From positions 186,001 through 250,000 of the forward strand of contig CBDCAC010000005.1 of the NCBI GenBank assembly GCA_965213775.1: 64,000 nt of DNA, given 5' to 3'. Within the stretch, counting starts at the first letter, position 1. Each line of letters starts with the position of its first letter. Of the stretch, positions 18,319 through 27,148 are shown piece by piece. Made by a program: the position numbers and the translations under genes. The stretch is from Lichenicoccus sp965213775. Its GTDB lineage: Bacteria; Pseudomonadota; Alphaproteobacteria; Acetobacterales; Acetobacteraceae. The notes under the pieces are model-generated. The model saw nothing but the letters and a program-made list of their open reading frames with translations. It made no database searches and was not told where the DNA came from.

Positions 18319-19010
18319 TCCTCGGCTTCGAGCCGCTGTCGCAGGGCCGCGACGACGTCCTCGAACATCTGCGTGGTCAGCCGGCCGGTGTTCGTGTTGT
18401 AGCGCGACACGTGATAGCTGTCCGCCAGCAGCAGGCCGTCCGGGAGCGTTGCGATCTGGCCGTGGCTGAAGCGCAGGCGCGAGAGCGGGACGCCGCAGGC
18501 CGACAGCACCGCGCTGTGCGCGAGCACCCCGAGCGCCAGTACCGCGCGCAGCGGCGCGATGTTCTGCAGCTCCGAGCGCAGGAAGCGGTTGCAGGTGCGG
18601 ACCTCGATCGGCTGCGGCAGGTTTGCCGGCGGCACGCAGCGCACCGCGTTCACGATCCGGCACCCGCGCAGCGTCAGCCCGTCGCCAGGGTCGGCGCCGT
18701 ACTGCCCGGTGGCGAAGCCGTATTTCAGCAGCGTCTCGTAGAGCAGGACGCCGGCGAAATCGCCGGTGAAGGGACGCCCGGTGCGGTTGGCGCCCTTGAC
18801 CCCCGGCGCCAGCCCGACGATCAGCAGCTGCGCCTCCAGCGTGCCCCAGGACGGCACCGGGGCGTTCCACCAGGGCGGATGCGCCGCATGGTTGGCCTCG
18901 CGATAGGCGACCAGCCGCGGGCAGAGCGGGCAGTCGCGGCTCGGCTGCTGCAGCTCCGGATCCTGGCGGTCCGCGGCGTGCGGGCGCGGCGGGACGGGCG
19001 TTCTCGGCAT
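18294..19010 (-). CDS. Type-5 (UDGb-like) uracil-DNA glycosylase
   Basis: 238-aa base-excision repair enzyme. It shows GLAPGVKGANRTGRPFTGD near residue 66, the pattern of the Fe-S-containing UDGb family, with candidate cluster cysteines in RDCPLCPRL (27 and 30), GCRIVNAVRCVP and VRTCNRFL, and the late loop DSYHVSRYNT. Family enzymes remove uracil and other deaminated bases. It precedes nothing in its own direction except overlap with the sulfite-oxidase-like gene; the NYN gene lies nine bases upstream, possibly in one transcript. Confidence 0.88.
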   Translation of the reverse strand: MPRTPVPPRPHAADRQDPELQQPSRDCPLCPRLVAYREANHAAHPPWWNAPVPSWGTLEAQLLIVGLAPGVKGANRTGRPFTGDFAGVLLYETLLKYGFATGQYGADPGDGLTLRGCRIVNAVRCVPPANLPQPIEVRTCNRFLRSELQNIAPLRAVLALGVLAHSAVLSACGVPLSRLRFSHGQIATLPDGLLLADSYHVSRYNTNTGRLTTQMFEDVVAALRQRLEAEDQLPLNQL

Positions 19011-19019
19011 CGAGATCCG

Positions 19020-19625
19020 TCAGAGGTTCGGCGTCGAGTCGGCGGCGAGCGGTTCCGCCGGCATCGACCGCACCGGCGCGCGGGTGCGCGGCTCGGTCTG
19101 ACGACGGGTGAACTCGGTCGCGATGTCGGCCAGCTCGATGAACTCGTCCGCCTGCCGGCGCAGCTCGTCGGCCGCCGCCGGCGGACTGGTGCGGATCGTG
19201 GAGACCACCGAGACCCGCACGCCCTGGCGCTGCACGGCCTCCACCAGGCGGCGGAAGTCGGAGTCGCCGCTGAACAGGATCGCGTGATCCATCTTCGGGC
19301 TCATCTCCAGCATGTCGACGGCGAGCTCGATATCCATGTTCCCCTTGATGCGCCGCCGGCCGGTCTGGTCGGTGAACTCGCGCGCGGTCTTGGTGACCAG
19401 CGTGTAGCCGTTATAGACCAGCCAGTCGGTGAGCGGCTTGAGCGGCGAATATTCCTCTGTGTCGAGCACGGCGGAATAGTAATAGGCCCGAACCAGCTTG
19501 CATCGGGCGCGGAAGAAGGCGAGCAGGCTGCGGTAATCCACGTCAAATCCGAGGTTGCGCGAGGCCGAATAAAGGTTTGCGCCGTCGATGAACAGGCAGA
19601 CGCGGTCCTCCATGCGGAAATCCAT
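19020..19625 (-). CDS. NYN-domain (LabA/DUF88-type) protein
   Basis: 201-aa protein of the PIN-like NYN fold, expected to be a metal-dependent ribonuclease. The acidic motifs are all present: CLFIDGANLY, KGNMDIELAVDML and ILFSGDSDFRRLV. ATG 19625 (MDFRMEDRV) is chosen over an upstream TTG at 19634. In alphaproteobacteria a gene of this type is often found near rpoZ, folK and rsh, as here, but its substrate is not known. The C-terminal 50 residues are basic and probably disordered. Confidence 0.88.
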   Translation of the reverse strand: MDFRMEDRVCLFIDGANLYSASRNLGFDVDYRSLLAFFRARCKLVRAYYYSAVLDTEEYSPLKPLTDWLVYNGYTLVTKTAREFTDQTGRRRIKGNMDIELAVDMLEMSPKMDHAILFSGDSDFRRLVEAVQRQGVRVSVVSTIRTSPPAAADELRRQADEFIELADIATEFTRRQTEPRTRAPVRSMPAEPLAADSTPNL

Positions 19626-19729
19626 AGCTTTCAATCCTGACTAATATATTCGTGGAACGAGGTTAAGAATTGGTTCAGCGGGCAGTTGCATCCCGCCCCG
19701 TCCCGCGGCCGGCGGAAGGTTGATATCGG

Positions 19730-20248
19730 GTGATCCTGGTCGCCATCGGTGCGAACCTGCCCGGGCCGTGGGGCAGCGAGCCGCGGCACAGCTGTCTTCG
19801 CGCGGTGCGCGAGATCGACCGGCTGGCCGGGCTGCGGGTGTCGGCGGTCTCGCGCTGGTATCGCAGCGCGCCGGTGCCGCGCGCGGCCCAGCCGGACTAC
19901 GCCAACGGGGTGGTGCGGCTCGCGGGCAGCCTCGAGCCGGCGGCGCTGCTCGAGGCGCTGCAGCGGATCGAGGCACGCGCGGGACGGGTGCGCGGCGCGG
20001 CCAACGCCGCGCGCACCCTCGACCTCGACGTGATCGACATGGGCGGGATGGTGCGCGACGCGCCCGATCCGGTGCTGCCGCATCCGCGCGCCCATCTCCG
20101 CCCGTTCGTGCTGCTCCCCCTGCGCGACGTGGCACCGCGATGGCGGGAGCCGCGCTCGGGACGGAGCGTGGAGACGCTGCTGGCTGCGCTGGGAAGTGGT
20201 TGCGGCGAGGCGGCGGCACCGGTAGACTGGCCAATTCCATATAAATAG
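19730..20248 (+). CDS. folK: 2-amino-4-hydroxy-6-hydroxymethyldihydropteridine pyrophosphokinase
   Basis: 172-aa folate-pathway enzyme transferring pyrophosphate from ATP to the pterin. Start GTG 19730 (MILVAIGANLPGPWG). Motifs: SRWYRSAPVP, a shortened loop, the signature AARTLDLDVIDMG near residue 93, and LPHPRAHLRPFVLLPL with the Mg/ATP residues. No other folate gene lies nearby. rpoZ begins 16 bases downstream, so the two may share transcription; an AT-rich TATAAA at 20240-20245 lies at the very end of this gene. Confidence 0.92.
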   Translation: MILVAIGANLPGPWGSEPRHSCLRAVREIDRLAGLRVSAVSRWYRSAPVPRAAQPDYANGVVRLAGSLEPAALLEALQRIEARAGRVRGAANAARTLDLDVIDMGGMVRDAPDPVLPHPRAHLRPFVLLPLRDVAPRWREPRSGRSVETLLAALGSGCGEAAAPVDWPIPYK

Positions 20249-20264
20249 AGCAGAGGTCGGCCGC

Positions 20265-20663
20265 ATGGCGCGAGTCACCGTCGAAGATTGCGTCGAGAAG
20301 ATACCTAACCGCTTCGAGCTGGTCCTGCTCGCGGCACAGCGCGCACGCAATCTCAGCCGAGGCGAAGAGCTTACCCTGGATCGCGACAACGACAAGAATC
20401 CGGTGGTGGCGCTGCGCGAGATCGCCGGCGAGACGATCGAGGTGGCGCGGCTGCATCAGGACCTAGTCAAGTCGCTGGCCCGCGCCCCCGAGCCGGAGCC
20501 GGCCGACGAGGAAGTGCTCGACCTGATCCCGACCGACCAGAACATCTTCGGCCTGCAGGACGTCTCGGCCGAGGAGGAGGCGGCTGGCATGGGCACCGAG
20601 CTCTCGCCGGAGGACCTCGAATCGGCGATCGAGGCCGAGCTCGGCGGCCGCACGCGGCGCTAG
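20265..20663 (+). CDS. rpoZ: RNA polymerase omega subunit
   Basis: 132 aa. The N-terminal 60 residues are classical omega: MARVTVEDCVEKIPNRFEL, LLAAQRARNLSRGEEL, NPVVALREIAG. The acidic C-terminal extension is longer than in enterobacteria but usual in this group. It assists beta-prime assembly and forms part of the ppGpp site; the next gene, five bases on, encodes the ppGpp synthetase/hydrolase, an arrangement conserved among proteobacteria. Confidence 0.96.
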   Translation: MARVTVEDCVEKIPNRFELVLLAAQRARNLSRGEELTLDRDNDKNPVVALREIAGETIEVARLHQDLVKSLARAPEPEPADEEVLDLIPTDQNIFGLQDVSAEEEAAGMGTELSPEDLESAIEAELGGRTRR

Positions 20664-20668
20664 TCGGC

Positions 20669-23044
20669 ATGCCGGCGGCGGGGAGGGTCTTCGCACCGGA
20701 CGGCGCCCGCTCCACGCCTGCCTCGGACCTGTCGGCGAGCCCCGCGCACGGGATCTCCTCGAGCCTTCCGGTCGGAGCACCGCTGGCCGGGCCCCTCTCG
20801 GGTGCGGAGCCGATATCCGCCGCGCGCCCGATCGGCTGCGAGGCGCTGATCCGACGGGTGCGCGGCTACGATCCGGACGCCGACACCGACCTGCTCGAGC
20901 GCGCCTTCGCCCTGGCGCGCGACGCGCACGCCGCACAGAAGCGCGACAACGGCGAGCCCTACCTGGTCCATCCGCTGGCGGTGGCCGAGATCCTCGCCGG
21001 CTTCCGCCTCGACGTCGCTTCGATCGCCACCGGCCTGCTGCACGACACCGTCGAGGATACCGGCGTCACCTACCCGATGCTGGAGGCGAAGTTCGGCCGC
21101 ACCATCGCCGACCTGGTCGACGGCGTGACCAAGCTTACCCGGCTGGAGCTGCAGTCGGATCGCACCAAGCAGGCGGAGAACTTCCGCAAGCTGGTGCTGG
21201 CGATGAGCCGCGACATCAGGGTGCTGATCGTCAAGCTGGCCGACCGGCTGCACAACATGCGCACGCTGCACTACGTGCAGCGGCAGGACCGCCGCGAGCG
21301 GATCGCGCACGAGACCATGGACATCTACGCGCCGCTGGCCGGTCGCATCGGCATGGACAAGGTCAAGACCGAGCTGCAGAACCGTTCCTTCGCGGAGCTG
21401 GAGCCGGAGGCGAACTCCACCATCCAGGCGCGTCTGAACTACCTGCGCGGGCAGGGGGCGGACGTCATCGAGGAGGTGCGGCTCGAGCTCGCGCGCCTGT
21501 GCCGCGACGCCGACGTGGCGCTGATCGAGGTGAAGGGGCGGGAGAAGTCGCCGTTCTCGATCTGGGAGAAGATGCAGAAGCGCAACGTCGCCTTCGAGCA
21601 GCTCTCCGACATCATGGCGTTCCGCATCCTGGTGCCGACCCGGGAGGCCTGCTACGTCTCGCTAGGCGCGGTGCACGGCGCCTACTCGGTGATCGCCGGC
21701 CGCTTCAAGGACTATATCTCGACGCCCAAGGCGAACGGCTACCAGAGCCTGCATACCGGCGTCACCCTGCGCCATCCGCGCAACCAGAAGATCGAGGTGC
21801 AGATCCGCACGCCGGAGATGCACGACGTCGCCGAGAACGGGGTGGCGTCGCACTGGGTCTACAAGGACGCGCCCGGCGAGCAGGACCTGCCGGGCAGCTC
21901 CGGCATCGGCTCGGTGGTCAGCAGCCTGCGCCGCATGCGCTGGGTGCAGGACCTGCTCGAGATCATCGAGAATTCGGCCGCCCCCGACGAGTTCCTCGAG
22001 AACACCAAGCTCGAGCTCTACCAGGACCAGGTGTTCTGCTTCACGCCCAAGGGCCAGCTGATCCAGCTGCCGCGCGGCGCCACGCCGGTCGACTTCGCCT
22101 ACGCGGTGCACAGCCAGGTCGGCGACGGCTGCGTCGGCGCCAAGGTGAACGGCCGGCTGATGCCGCTGCGGCACGAGCTGCAGAACGGCGACCAGGTCGA
22201 GATCATGACCGCGCGCGGCGGCACGCCGTCGCCGTCGTGGGAGCGCTTCGTCGTCACCGGCAAGGCGCGCGCGCGCATCCGCCGCCACCTCGCCCAGCAG
22301 CAGCGCGAGACGCATCTCGATGCCGGGCGCGCCGCCCTCGCCAAGGCGTTCCGCCAGGAGGGCGTCGACGGCTCCGAGAAGGTGCTGGACGGCGCGCTGA
22401 AGGGGCTGAAATGCGCGACGCGCGACGACCTCTACGTCGCGGTCGGCAACGCCAACCTCGCCCCGCGCGACGTGGTCCAGGCGGCGTATCCGGAGCTGCG
22501 GCACACGGCGCGGGCGCCGCGCATGATCCCGAGCCTGCCGCGCGCGCCGCACGGGCGCGGCGCGCCGCCGGACGGCGGCGGCGGCATGGCGCTGGTCGGG
22601 CTGGGCTCCGGCATCTCGGTGCATTTCGCCGGCTGCTGCCACCCGCTGCCCGGCGACAAGATCCTGGGCATCGTGGCGCAGGGCAAGGGCATCACCGTGC
22701 ACACCGCAGGCTGCCAGACGCTCGACAGCTTCGCCGCCACCCCCGAGCGCTTCATGGATGTCGACTGGGACTACGACGCGATCACCCGCGGCCCCAGCAG
22801 CGAGACCCATGTCGGGCGGGTCAGCGTGATCGCCGCCAACGAGCCGTCGATCCTGGCGACGCTGACCAACACCGCGGCCAAGCATGACGGCACCGTGGTC
22901 AACCTCAAGATCGTCAACCGTCAGCTCGACTTCATGGAGATCCTGGTCGACGTGGAGGTGCGCGACCTGCGACACCTCTCCACCGTGATCGCCGGGCTGC
23001 GCGGCGCCGGCGGCATCACCCAGGTGGAGCGGGCGAAGGCGTGA
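20669..23044 (+). CDS. rsh: Bifunctional (p)ppGpp synthetase/hydrolase (Rsh, RelA/SpoT family)
   Basis: 791-aa stringent-response enzyme. The hydrolase HD domain is intact (YLVHPLAVAEIL, LLHDTVEDTG near residue 125) and so is the synthetase domain (KSPFSIWEKMQKR, DIMAFRILV, NGYQSLHTGV near 357); TGS domain around 455-515 (FTPKGQLIQLPRGATPVDFA), then a conserved zinc-finger-like FAGCCHPLPGD and a C-terminal ACT domain. Both activities are therefore expected. The first 50 residues are a poorly conserved extension and the true start could be internal. Confidence 0.96.
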   Translation: MPAAGRVFAPDGARSTPASDLSASPAHGISSSLPVGAPLAGPLSGAEPISAARPIGCEALIRRVRGYDPDADTDLLERAFALARDAHAAQKRDNGEPYLVHPLAVAEILAGFRLDVASIATGLLHDTVEDTGVTYPMLEAKFGRTIADLVDGVTKLTRLELQSDRTKQAENFRKLVLAMSRDIRVLIVKLADRLHNMRTLHYVQRQDRRERIAHETMDIYAPLAGRIGMDKVKTELQNRSFAELEPEANSTIQARLNYLRGQGADVIEEVRLELARLCRDADVALIEVKGREKSPFSIWEKMQKRNVAFEQLSDIMAFRILVPTREACYVSLGAVHGAYSVIAGRFKDYISTPKANGYQSLHTGVTLRHPRNQKIEVQIRTPEMHDVAENGVASHWVYKDAPGEQDLPGSSGIGSVVSSLRRMRWVQDLLEIIENSAAPDEFLENTKLELYQDQVFCFTPKGQLIQLPRGATPVDFAYAVHSQVGDGCVGAKVNGRLMPLRHELQNGDQVEIMTARGGTPSPSWERFVVTGKARARIRRHLAQQQRETHLDAGRAALAKAFRQEGVDGSEKVLDGALKGLKCATRDDLYVAVGNANLAPRDVVQAAYPELRHTARAPRMIPSLPRAPHGRGAPPDGGGGMALVGLGSGISVHFAGCCHPLPGDKILGIVAQGKGITVHTAGCQTLDSFAATPERFMDVDWDYDAITRGPSSETHVGRVSVIAANEPSILATLTNTAAKHDGTVVNLKIVNRQLDFMEILVDVEVRDLRHLSTVIAGLRGAGGITQVERAKA

Positions 23045-23069
23045 CGCCGCCGCCACGCGTTCGCCGCCC

Positions 23070-23489
23070 ATGATGATCGGGCTCGGCTCCGACCTGTGCG
23101 ACATCAGGCGGATCGAGAAGGTGATGGCAGCGCACGGCGAGCGCTTCCTGCACCGCGTGTTCACCGCCCAGGAGCGTGCGCGGGCGGAGCGCCGCACCGC
23201 GGCGCTGCGCCCGGCGACCTACGCCAAGCGATGGGCGGCCAAGGAAGCCTGCGCGAAGGCGCTCGGCACCGGCTTCGCGCACGGCGTGTTCCATTCCGAC
23301 ATGGGGGTCGTGAACCTGCCCCAGGGCCAGCCCACGCTGGTGCTCACCGGCGGCGCGCTGCTCCGCCTGCGCGCGCTGATGCCGGCGGGCATGCACCCCG
23401 CCCTGCTGGTCAGCATCAGCGACGAGCATCCCTACGCCTTCGCCCAGGTCATCATCACCGCGCTTCCGGACGGACGGGCGATCTCCTGA
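23070..23489 (+). CDS. acpS: Holo-[acyl-carrier-protein] synthase
   Basis: 139-aa enzyme attaching the 4'-phosphopantetheine arm of CoA to acyl carrier protein. Signature motifs GLGSDLCDIRRIEKV at the N-terminus (metal-binding Asp) and AKRWAAKEACAKALGTGF near residue 52. Two adjacent ATGs (23070, 23073) are possible starts. The acpS-lepB-rnc-era order is a conserved proteobacterial cluster. Confidence 0.95.
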   Translation: MMIGLGSDLCDIRRIEKVMAAHGERFLHRVFTAQERARAERRTAALRPATYAKRWAAKEACAKALGTGFAHGVFHSDMGVVNLPQGQPTLVLTGGALLRLRALMPAGMHPALLVSISDEHPYAFAQVIITALPDGRAIS

Positions 23490-23627
23490 GCCTGCGCTTG
23501 ACAGGCCATCACCCGGTCGGCTTGATCCGCCGGCCTGCGGACCCCCGCAGCCCCTCCGGCTCGCCGGCCGCGCGGCGGCATCGCGACCGGTCCATGCGGA
23601 TGCCAGCACGATGACCCGAGGCGAGCC

Positions 23628-24443
23628 ATGACAGTCGGCAAGTCTTCCGACAGCAAGCGGACGGCCAAGCCCGCCGGCAAGGCGAGCGCGCGCTCGGGCG
23701 CTTGGGAGCTGCTGCGCACCCTGGTCTACGCCGGCCTGATCGCCATCGTGGTGCGCACCTTCCTGTTCGAATCCTTCAACATCCCGTCCGGCTCGATGAT
23801 CCCGACCCTGCTGGTCGGCGACTACCTGTTCGTCTCCAAGTACGAATACGGCTACTCGCGCTTCTCGCTGCCGCTCTCGCCGGACCTGTTCGAGGGACGC
23901 GTGCTCGGCCACCTGCCGCATCGCGGCGACGTGGCGGTGTTCCGCTTCACCCAGGACACCTCGATCGACTACATCAAGCGGATTGTCGGCCTGCCCGGCG
24001 ACCACGTGCGGATGCAGGGCGGCGAGCTGTATGTCAACGGCGTCCTGGTGCCGCGCGACGATCTCGGCGACATCGTGGCGTCCGACGAGAACGGCACCCG
24101 CATGCAGGGCCGTCGCTACGAGGAGCACCTGCCCGGCAGCGGCGGCCGCGGCCCGGTCGCGCACCTGATCATGAAGCTGACCAGCGAGGGCCAGTACAAC
24201 AACACCCCCGACTACGTGGTGCCGGGCGGCTACTTCTTCGCCATGGGCGACAACCGCGACGACAGCGCCGACAGCCGGTTCATGGGAACGGAGTCTGACG
24301 ATCTCGGCTTCGTGCCGATGCAGAACCTAGTCGGCCATGCCAAGTTCATCTTCTTCTCGGTGGATGCAACGCATCCGCTGTGGGAGATCTGGGAGTGGCC
24401 GCAGGAGATACGCTGGCAGCGCATCCTGCAATGGGTGCGCTAG
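23628..24443 (+). CDS. lepB: Signal peptidase I
   Basis: 271-aa inner-membrane serine protease removing signal peptides. One N-terminal membrane segment (LLRTLVYAGLIAIVVRTFLF), then the catalytic Ser in NIPSGSMIPTLL (about residue 54), the general-base Lys in DYIKRIVGLPGD (about 117) and the GDNRDDSADSR box. RBS GAGGCGAGCC lies before ATG 23628. The 138 bases upstream hold a possible promoter (TTGACA at 23498-23503) but the matching -10 is poor. The TAG stop lies in a duplicated 15-base segment shared with the rnc start. Confidence 0.95.
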   Translation: MTVGKSSDSKRTAKPAGKASARSGAWELLRTLVYAGLIAIVVRTFLFESFNIPSGSMIPTLLVGDYLFVSKYEYGYSRFSLPLSPDLFEGRVLGHLPHRGDVAVFRFTQDTSIDYIKRIVGLPGDHVRMQGGELYVNGVLVPRDDLGDIVASDENGTRMQGRRYEEHLPGSGGRGPVAHLIMKLTSEGQYNNTPDYVVPGGYFFAMGDNRDDSADSRFMGTESDDLGFVPMQNLVGHAKFIFFSVDATHPLWEIWEWPQEIRWQRILQWVR

Positions 24444-24469
24444 CGATGCGGGGAGTGCGCTAGCGATGC
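24435..24469 (+). repeat. 15-bp tandem duplication at the lepB/rnc junction
   Basis: GTGCGCTAGCGATGC occurs at 24435-24449 and again at 24455-24469. The first copy carries the lepB stop TAG and an orphan ATG (24446) that opens a five-codon frame; the second carries the rnc start ATG (24466). The duplication seems to have lengthened an original junction in which the lepB stop and rnc start were three bases apart. Confidence 0.8.
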
Positions 24470-25194
24470 AGGCGGCCGATGACCCGCGCCACAGGATCGA
24501 GGCGCTGCTGGGCCGGCCGTTCACCCGCCCGGAGCTGCTGCGCGAGGCGCTGACCCATCGCTCGGCCGCCCATGAGAGCCGGCAGCGGCCCCGATCCGCC
24601 GCCGCGAGGACGGCGCCGGCGGCCGTCGCGAGCCGGTCCAACGAGCGGCTGGAGTTCATCGGCGACCGCGTGCTCGGCCTGCTGATGGCGGAGTGGCTGA
24701 TCGAGCGCTTCCCCGAAGAGCAGGAGGGCGCGCTCGGCCCGCGCCACGCCTACCTGGTCTCGCGTCCGGTGCTGGCCCGCATCGCCGAGCAGGTCGGGCT
24801 GGCGGCAGCACTGGACGTGGCGCCGCACGAGGCCCGCGCCGGCATCCGGCAGGCCGCCAACGTGCTGGCCGACGCGATCGAGGCGGTGCTGGGGGCGGCC
24901 TATCTCGATGGCGGGCTGGACGCGGCGCGGCGCTTCGTCCGCGCCGCCTGGGAGGAGGCGATGGTCGGCCAGGCGCTGCCGCCGAAGGATCCCAAGACCG
25001 CGCTGCAGGAATGGCTGCTCGGCCGCGGCATGAAGCTGCCGTGCTACGCGGTGGAATCCGCCGAAGGGCCGTCGCACGCGCCGCGCTTCGTGATCCGGGT
25101 GGAGGCCTCCGGCCGGACCGGCACCGGCACCGCCGGCAGCAAGCGCGCGGCCGAGAGCGCCGCCGCCGCGGCGCTGCTGCGGCAGCTGCTGTGA
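24466..25194 (+). CDS. rnc: Ribonuclease III
   Basis: 242-aa double-strand RNA endonuclease for rRNA and mRNA processing. Catalytic signature NERLEFIGDRVLGLLMAE (about residue 60) and the second acidic motif EAVLGAAYLDGG; the C-terminal dsRBD has AGSKRAAESAAAAALL. A non-conserved basic Ala/Arg insert of about 20 residues (about 38-58) precedes the signature. ATG 24466 begins MQAADDPRHRIEALLG. Its stop overlaps the era start in GTGA. Confidence 0.95.
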   Translation: MQAADDPRHRIEALLGRPFTRPELLREALTHRSAAHESRQRPRSAAARTAPAAVASRSNERLEFIGDRVLGLLMAEWLIERFPEEQEGALGPRHAYLVSRPVLARIAEQVGLAAALDVAPHEARAGIRQAANVLADAIEAVLGAAYLDGGLDAARRFVRAAWEEAMVGQALPPKDPKTALQEWLLGRGMKLPCYAVESAEGPSHAPRFVIRVEASGRTGTGTAGSKRAAESAAAAALLRQLL

Positions 25195-26126
25195 GCGCCA
25201 CCCGCTGCGGCTTCGTCGCCATCGTGGGCGCGCCGAACGCCGGCAAGTCGACGCTGCTGAACCGGCTCGCCGGTGCGAAGCTGTCGATCGTCAGCCCGAA
25301 GGCGCAGACCACACGCTTTCGCGTCATCGGCATCCTGATGCGCGACGTCGGGCCGCAGGACCCGCGCGAGGCGGCGCGGGCGCAGATCCTGCTGGTCGAC
25401 ACGCCGGGCATCTTCCGCCCCAAGCGCAGGCTGGACCGCGCGATGGTGGCGGCCGCCTGGACCGGCTCGGACGATGCCGACCTCACCCTGGTGCTGGTCG
25501 ATGCCCGCGCCGGCCTCACCGAGGGGGTGCGCGACATCGCCGCCCGGCTCGGCGCGCAGGCGGCGGGGGCGCGCCGGCTGTGGCTGGTGCTGAACAAGAC
25601 CGACCTGGTGCCGCGGCCGCGCCTGCTGCCGCTGACCGCGGCGCTGACCGAGCTGCTGGCGGCGGAGCGCACGCTGATGGTCAGCGCGCGCTCCGGCGAG
25701 GGGCTGGACGACCTGCTGGACGGGCTCGCGAGCGCGGTGCCCGCCGGACCCTACCTGTATCCCGAGGACGACCTCACCGACCTGCCGGACCGGCTGCTGG
25801 CCGCCGAGATGGTGCGCGAGCAGATCTTCCTGCAGACGCACGAGGAGGTGCCGTACGCCGCGACCGTCGAGACCGAGAGCTTCCGCGAGCAGCCGGACGG
25901 CTCGGTGCGGATCGAGGCCACGATCTACGTCTCGCGCGCCGGCCACAAGGGCATCCTGATCGGCGACAAGGGGGCGCGCATCAAGATGATCGGCGAGCGC
26001 GCGCGGCACGGCCTGGCCCGCCTGCTGGAGCGGCCCTGCCACCTGTTCCTCAACGTCAAGGAACGCGCCGGCTGGGACGAGGAGCGGGCGCGGCTGCGGG
26101 CGATCGGGCTAGACGAGCCGTCGTAG
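25191..26126 (+). CDS. era: GTPase Era
   Basis: 311-aa 16S rRNA-binding GTPase for 30S maturation. G1 GAPNAGKSTLLNRL, switch KAQTTRFRVIG, G3 DTPGIF, G4 NKTDL, then the C-terminal KH domain with GHKGILIGDKGARIKMIG. GTG 25191 overlaps the rnc stop by four bases, the usual rnc-era coupling. A dispersed repeat with terminator-like hairpins begins 12 bases after the stop. Confidence 0.96.
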   Translation: MSATRCGFVAIVGAPNAGKSTLLNRLAGAKLSIVSPKAQTTRFRVIGILMRDVGPQDPREAARAQILLVDTPGIFRPKRRLDRAMVAAAWTGSDDADLTLVLVDARAGLTEGVRDIAARLGAQAAGARRLWLVLNKTDLVPRPRLLPLTAALTELLAAERTLMVSARSGEGLDDLLDGLASAVPAGPYLYPEDDLTDLPDRLLAAEMVREQIFLQTHEEVPYAATVETESFREQPDGSVRIEATIYVSRAGHKGILIGDKGARIKMIGERARHGLARLLERPCHLFLNVKERAGWDEERARLRAIGLDEPS

Positions 26127-26137
26127 CGTGTCGAAGC

Positions 26138-26253
26138 AAGGCAAGGGGCAAGCCCCTTGGACCCGATCAAAGGCGGAGCCTCTGAAATCCATTAACCCAA
26201 GAATCGGGGTCTCGGGCCGCCGGCCCCAGTGGGTCAAGGGCAAAGCCCTTGCC
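26138..26253 (+). repeat. Dispersed GC-rich repeat, copy 1 (between era and pyrH)
   Basis: 116 bases composed of inverted repeats: AAGGGGCAAGCCCCTT (26143-26158), GGGCCGCCGGCCC (26214-26226) and AAGGGCAAAGCCCTT (26236-26250), joined by ATCAAAGGCGGAGCCT and an AT-rich centre. It shares order and sequence with 54804-54917. Its position after era suggests a terminator or mRNA-end element. The rest of the 218-base era-pyrH spacer shows no gene. Confidence 0.75.
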
Positions 26254-26344
26254 TGCGCCTCGTCCGCCAGCCCCGGTCACCCTTGTCCGGCTCAGGCACG
26301 CGGATTATGACAGGCCGCGGCACAGCGGGAAGGCCGGACAGCGC

Positions 26345-27067
26345 ATGGCAGAGAACCTCTACAAGCGCGTGCTGCTCAAGGTCTCCGGCGAGGCGCTGAT
26401 GGGATCGGGCGCCTACGGGCTCGATCCGCAGACGCTGAGCGCCATCGCCGCCGACGTGCGCGACGTCTTCGAGCTCGGCGCCGAGGTGTGCCTGGTGATC
26501 GGCGGCGGCAACATCTTCCGCGGCATCGCGGCGGCGGCGCGCGGCATGGACCGCGCCCAGGGCGACTATGCCGGCATGCTGGCCACCGTGATCAACGCGC
26601 TGTCGATGCAGAGCACGCTGGAGCGGATCGGCGTGCCGACCAGGGTGATGTCGGCGATCCAGATGTCGAGCATCGCCGAGCCGTACATACGCCGGCGCGC
26701 GATGCGCCACATGGAGAAGCGCCGCCTGGTGATCTTCGCCGCCGGCACCGGCAATCCGTTCTTCACCACCGACACCGCGGCGGCGCTGCGCGCCGCCGAG
26801 ATGGAGTGCGACGCGCTGTTCAAGGGCACCCAGGTGGACGGGGTCTACTCGGCCGACCCGCGCCTGCAGCCCGACGCGATCCGCTACCAGGAGCTGTCCT
26901 ATCTCGACGTGCTGTCGCAGGACCTGAACGTCATGGACGCGTCCGCGATCAGCCTGGCGCGCGAGAACAAGCTGCCCATCATCGTGTTCAACATCCACGC
27001 CCCGGGCGCCTTTGCCCAGGTGATGCGCGGGCAGGGGCCGTTCACCCGGATCGTGGAGCGCCAGTGA
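26345..27067 (+). CDS. pyrH: UMP kinase
   Basis: 240-aa hexameric kinase making UDP from UMP. Start at ATG 26345 (MAENLYKRVLLKVSGEALMG); the in-frame extension upstream runs through the spacer and is not conserved. Motifs: KVSGEALMG, VIGGGNIFRG, AAGTGNPFFTTDTAA, KGTQVDGVYSADP, and VMDASAISLARENKLP. pyrH-frr is conserved in bacteria; tsf and rpsB, which usually precede it, are absent from this window, where era and a repeat stand instead. Confidence 0.96.
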   Translation: MAENLYKRVLLKVSGEALMGSGAYGLDPQTLSAIAADVRDVFELGAEVCLVIGGGNIFRGIAAAARGMDRAQGDYAGMLATVINALSMQSTLERIGVPTRVMSAIQMSSIAEPYIRRRAMRHMEKRRLVIFAAGTGNPFFTTDTAAALRAAEMECDALFKGTQVDGVYSADPRLQPDAIRYQELSYLDVLSQDLNVMDASAISLARENKLPIIVFNIHAPGAFAQVMRGQGPFTRIVERQ

Positions 27068-27148
27068 TTGGCGCGAGCGGGTAGCGTGGGCGATGGCGGA
27101 CGGCCGCGCGGGCGGCGCGCGCCGGGCCGGAACCGGAGGAGGTAGGCT

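Noticed and set aside
20240..20245. TATAAA before rpoZ as a -10 box
   Set aside because: No -35 element at suitable distance; it overlaps the folK stop region.
23498..23526. Promoter before lepB (TTGACA, then CTTGAT 17 bases later)
   Set aside because: The -35 is perfect but the -10 matches only three of six bases; not annotated as a feature.
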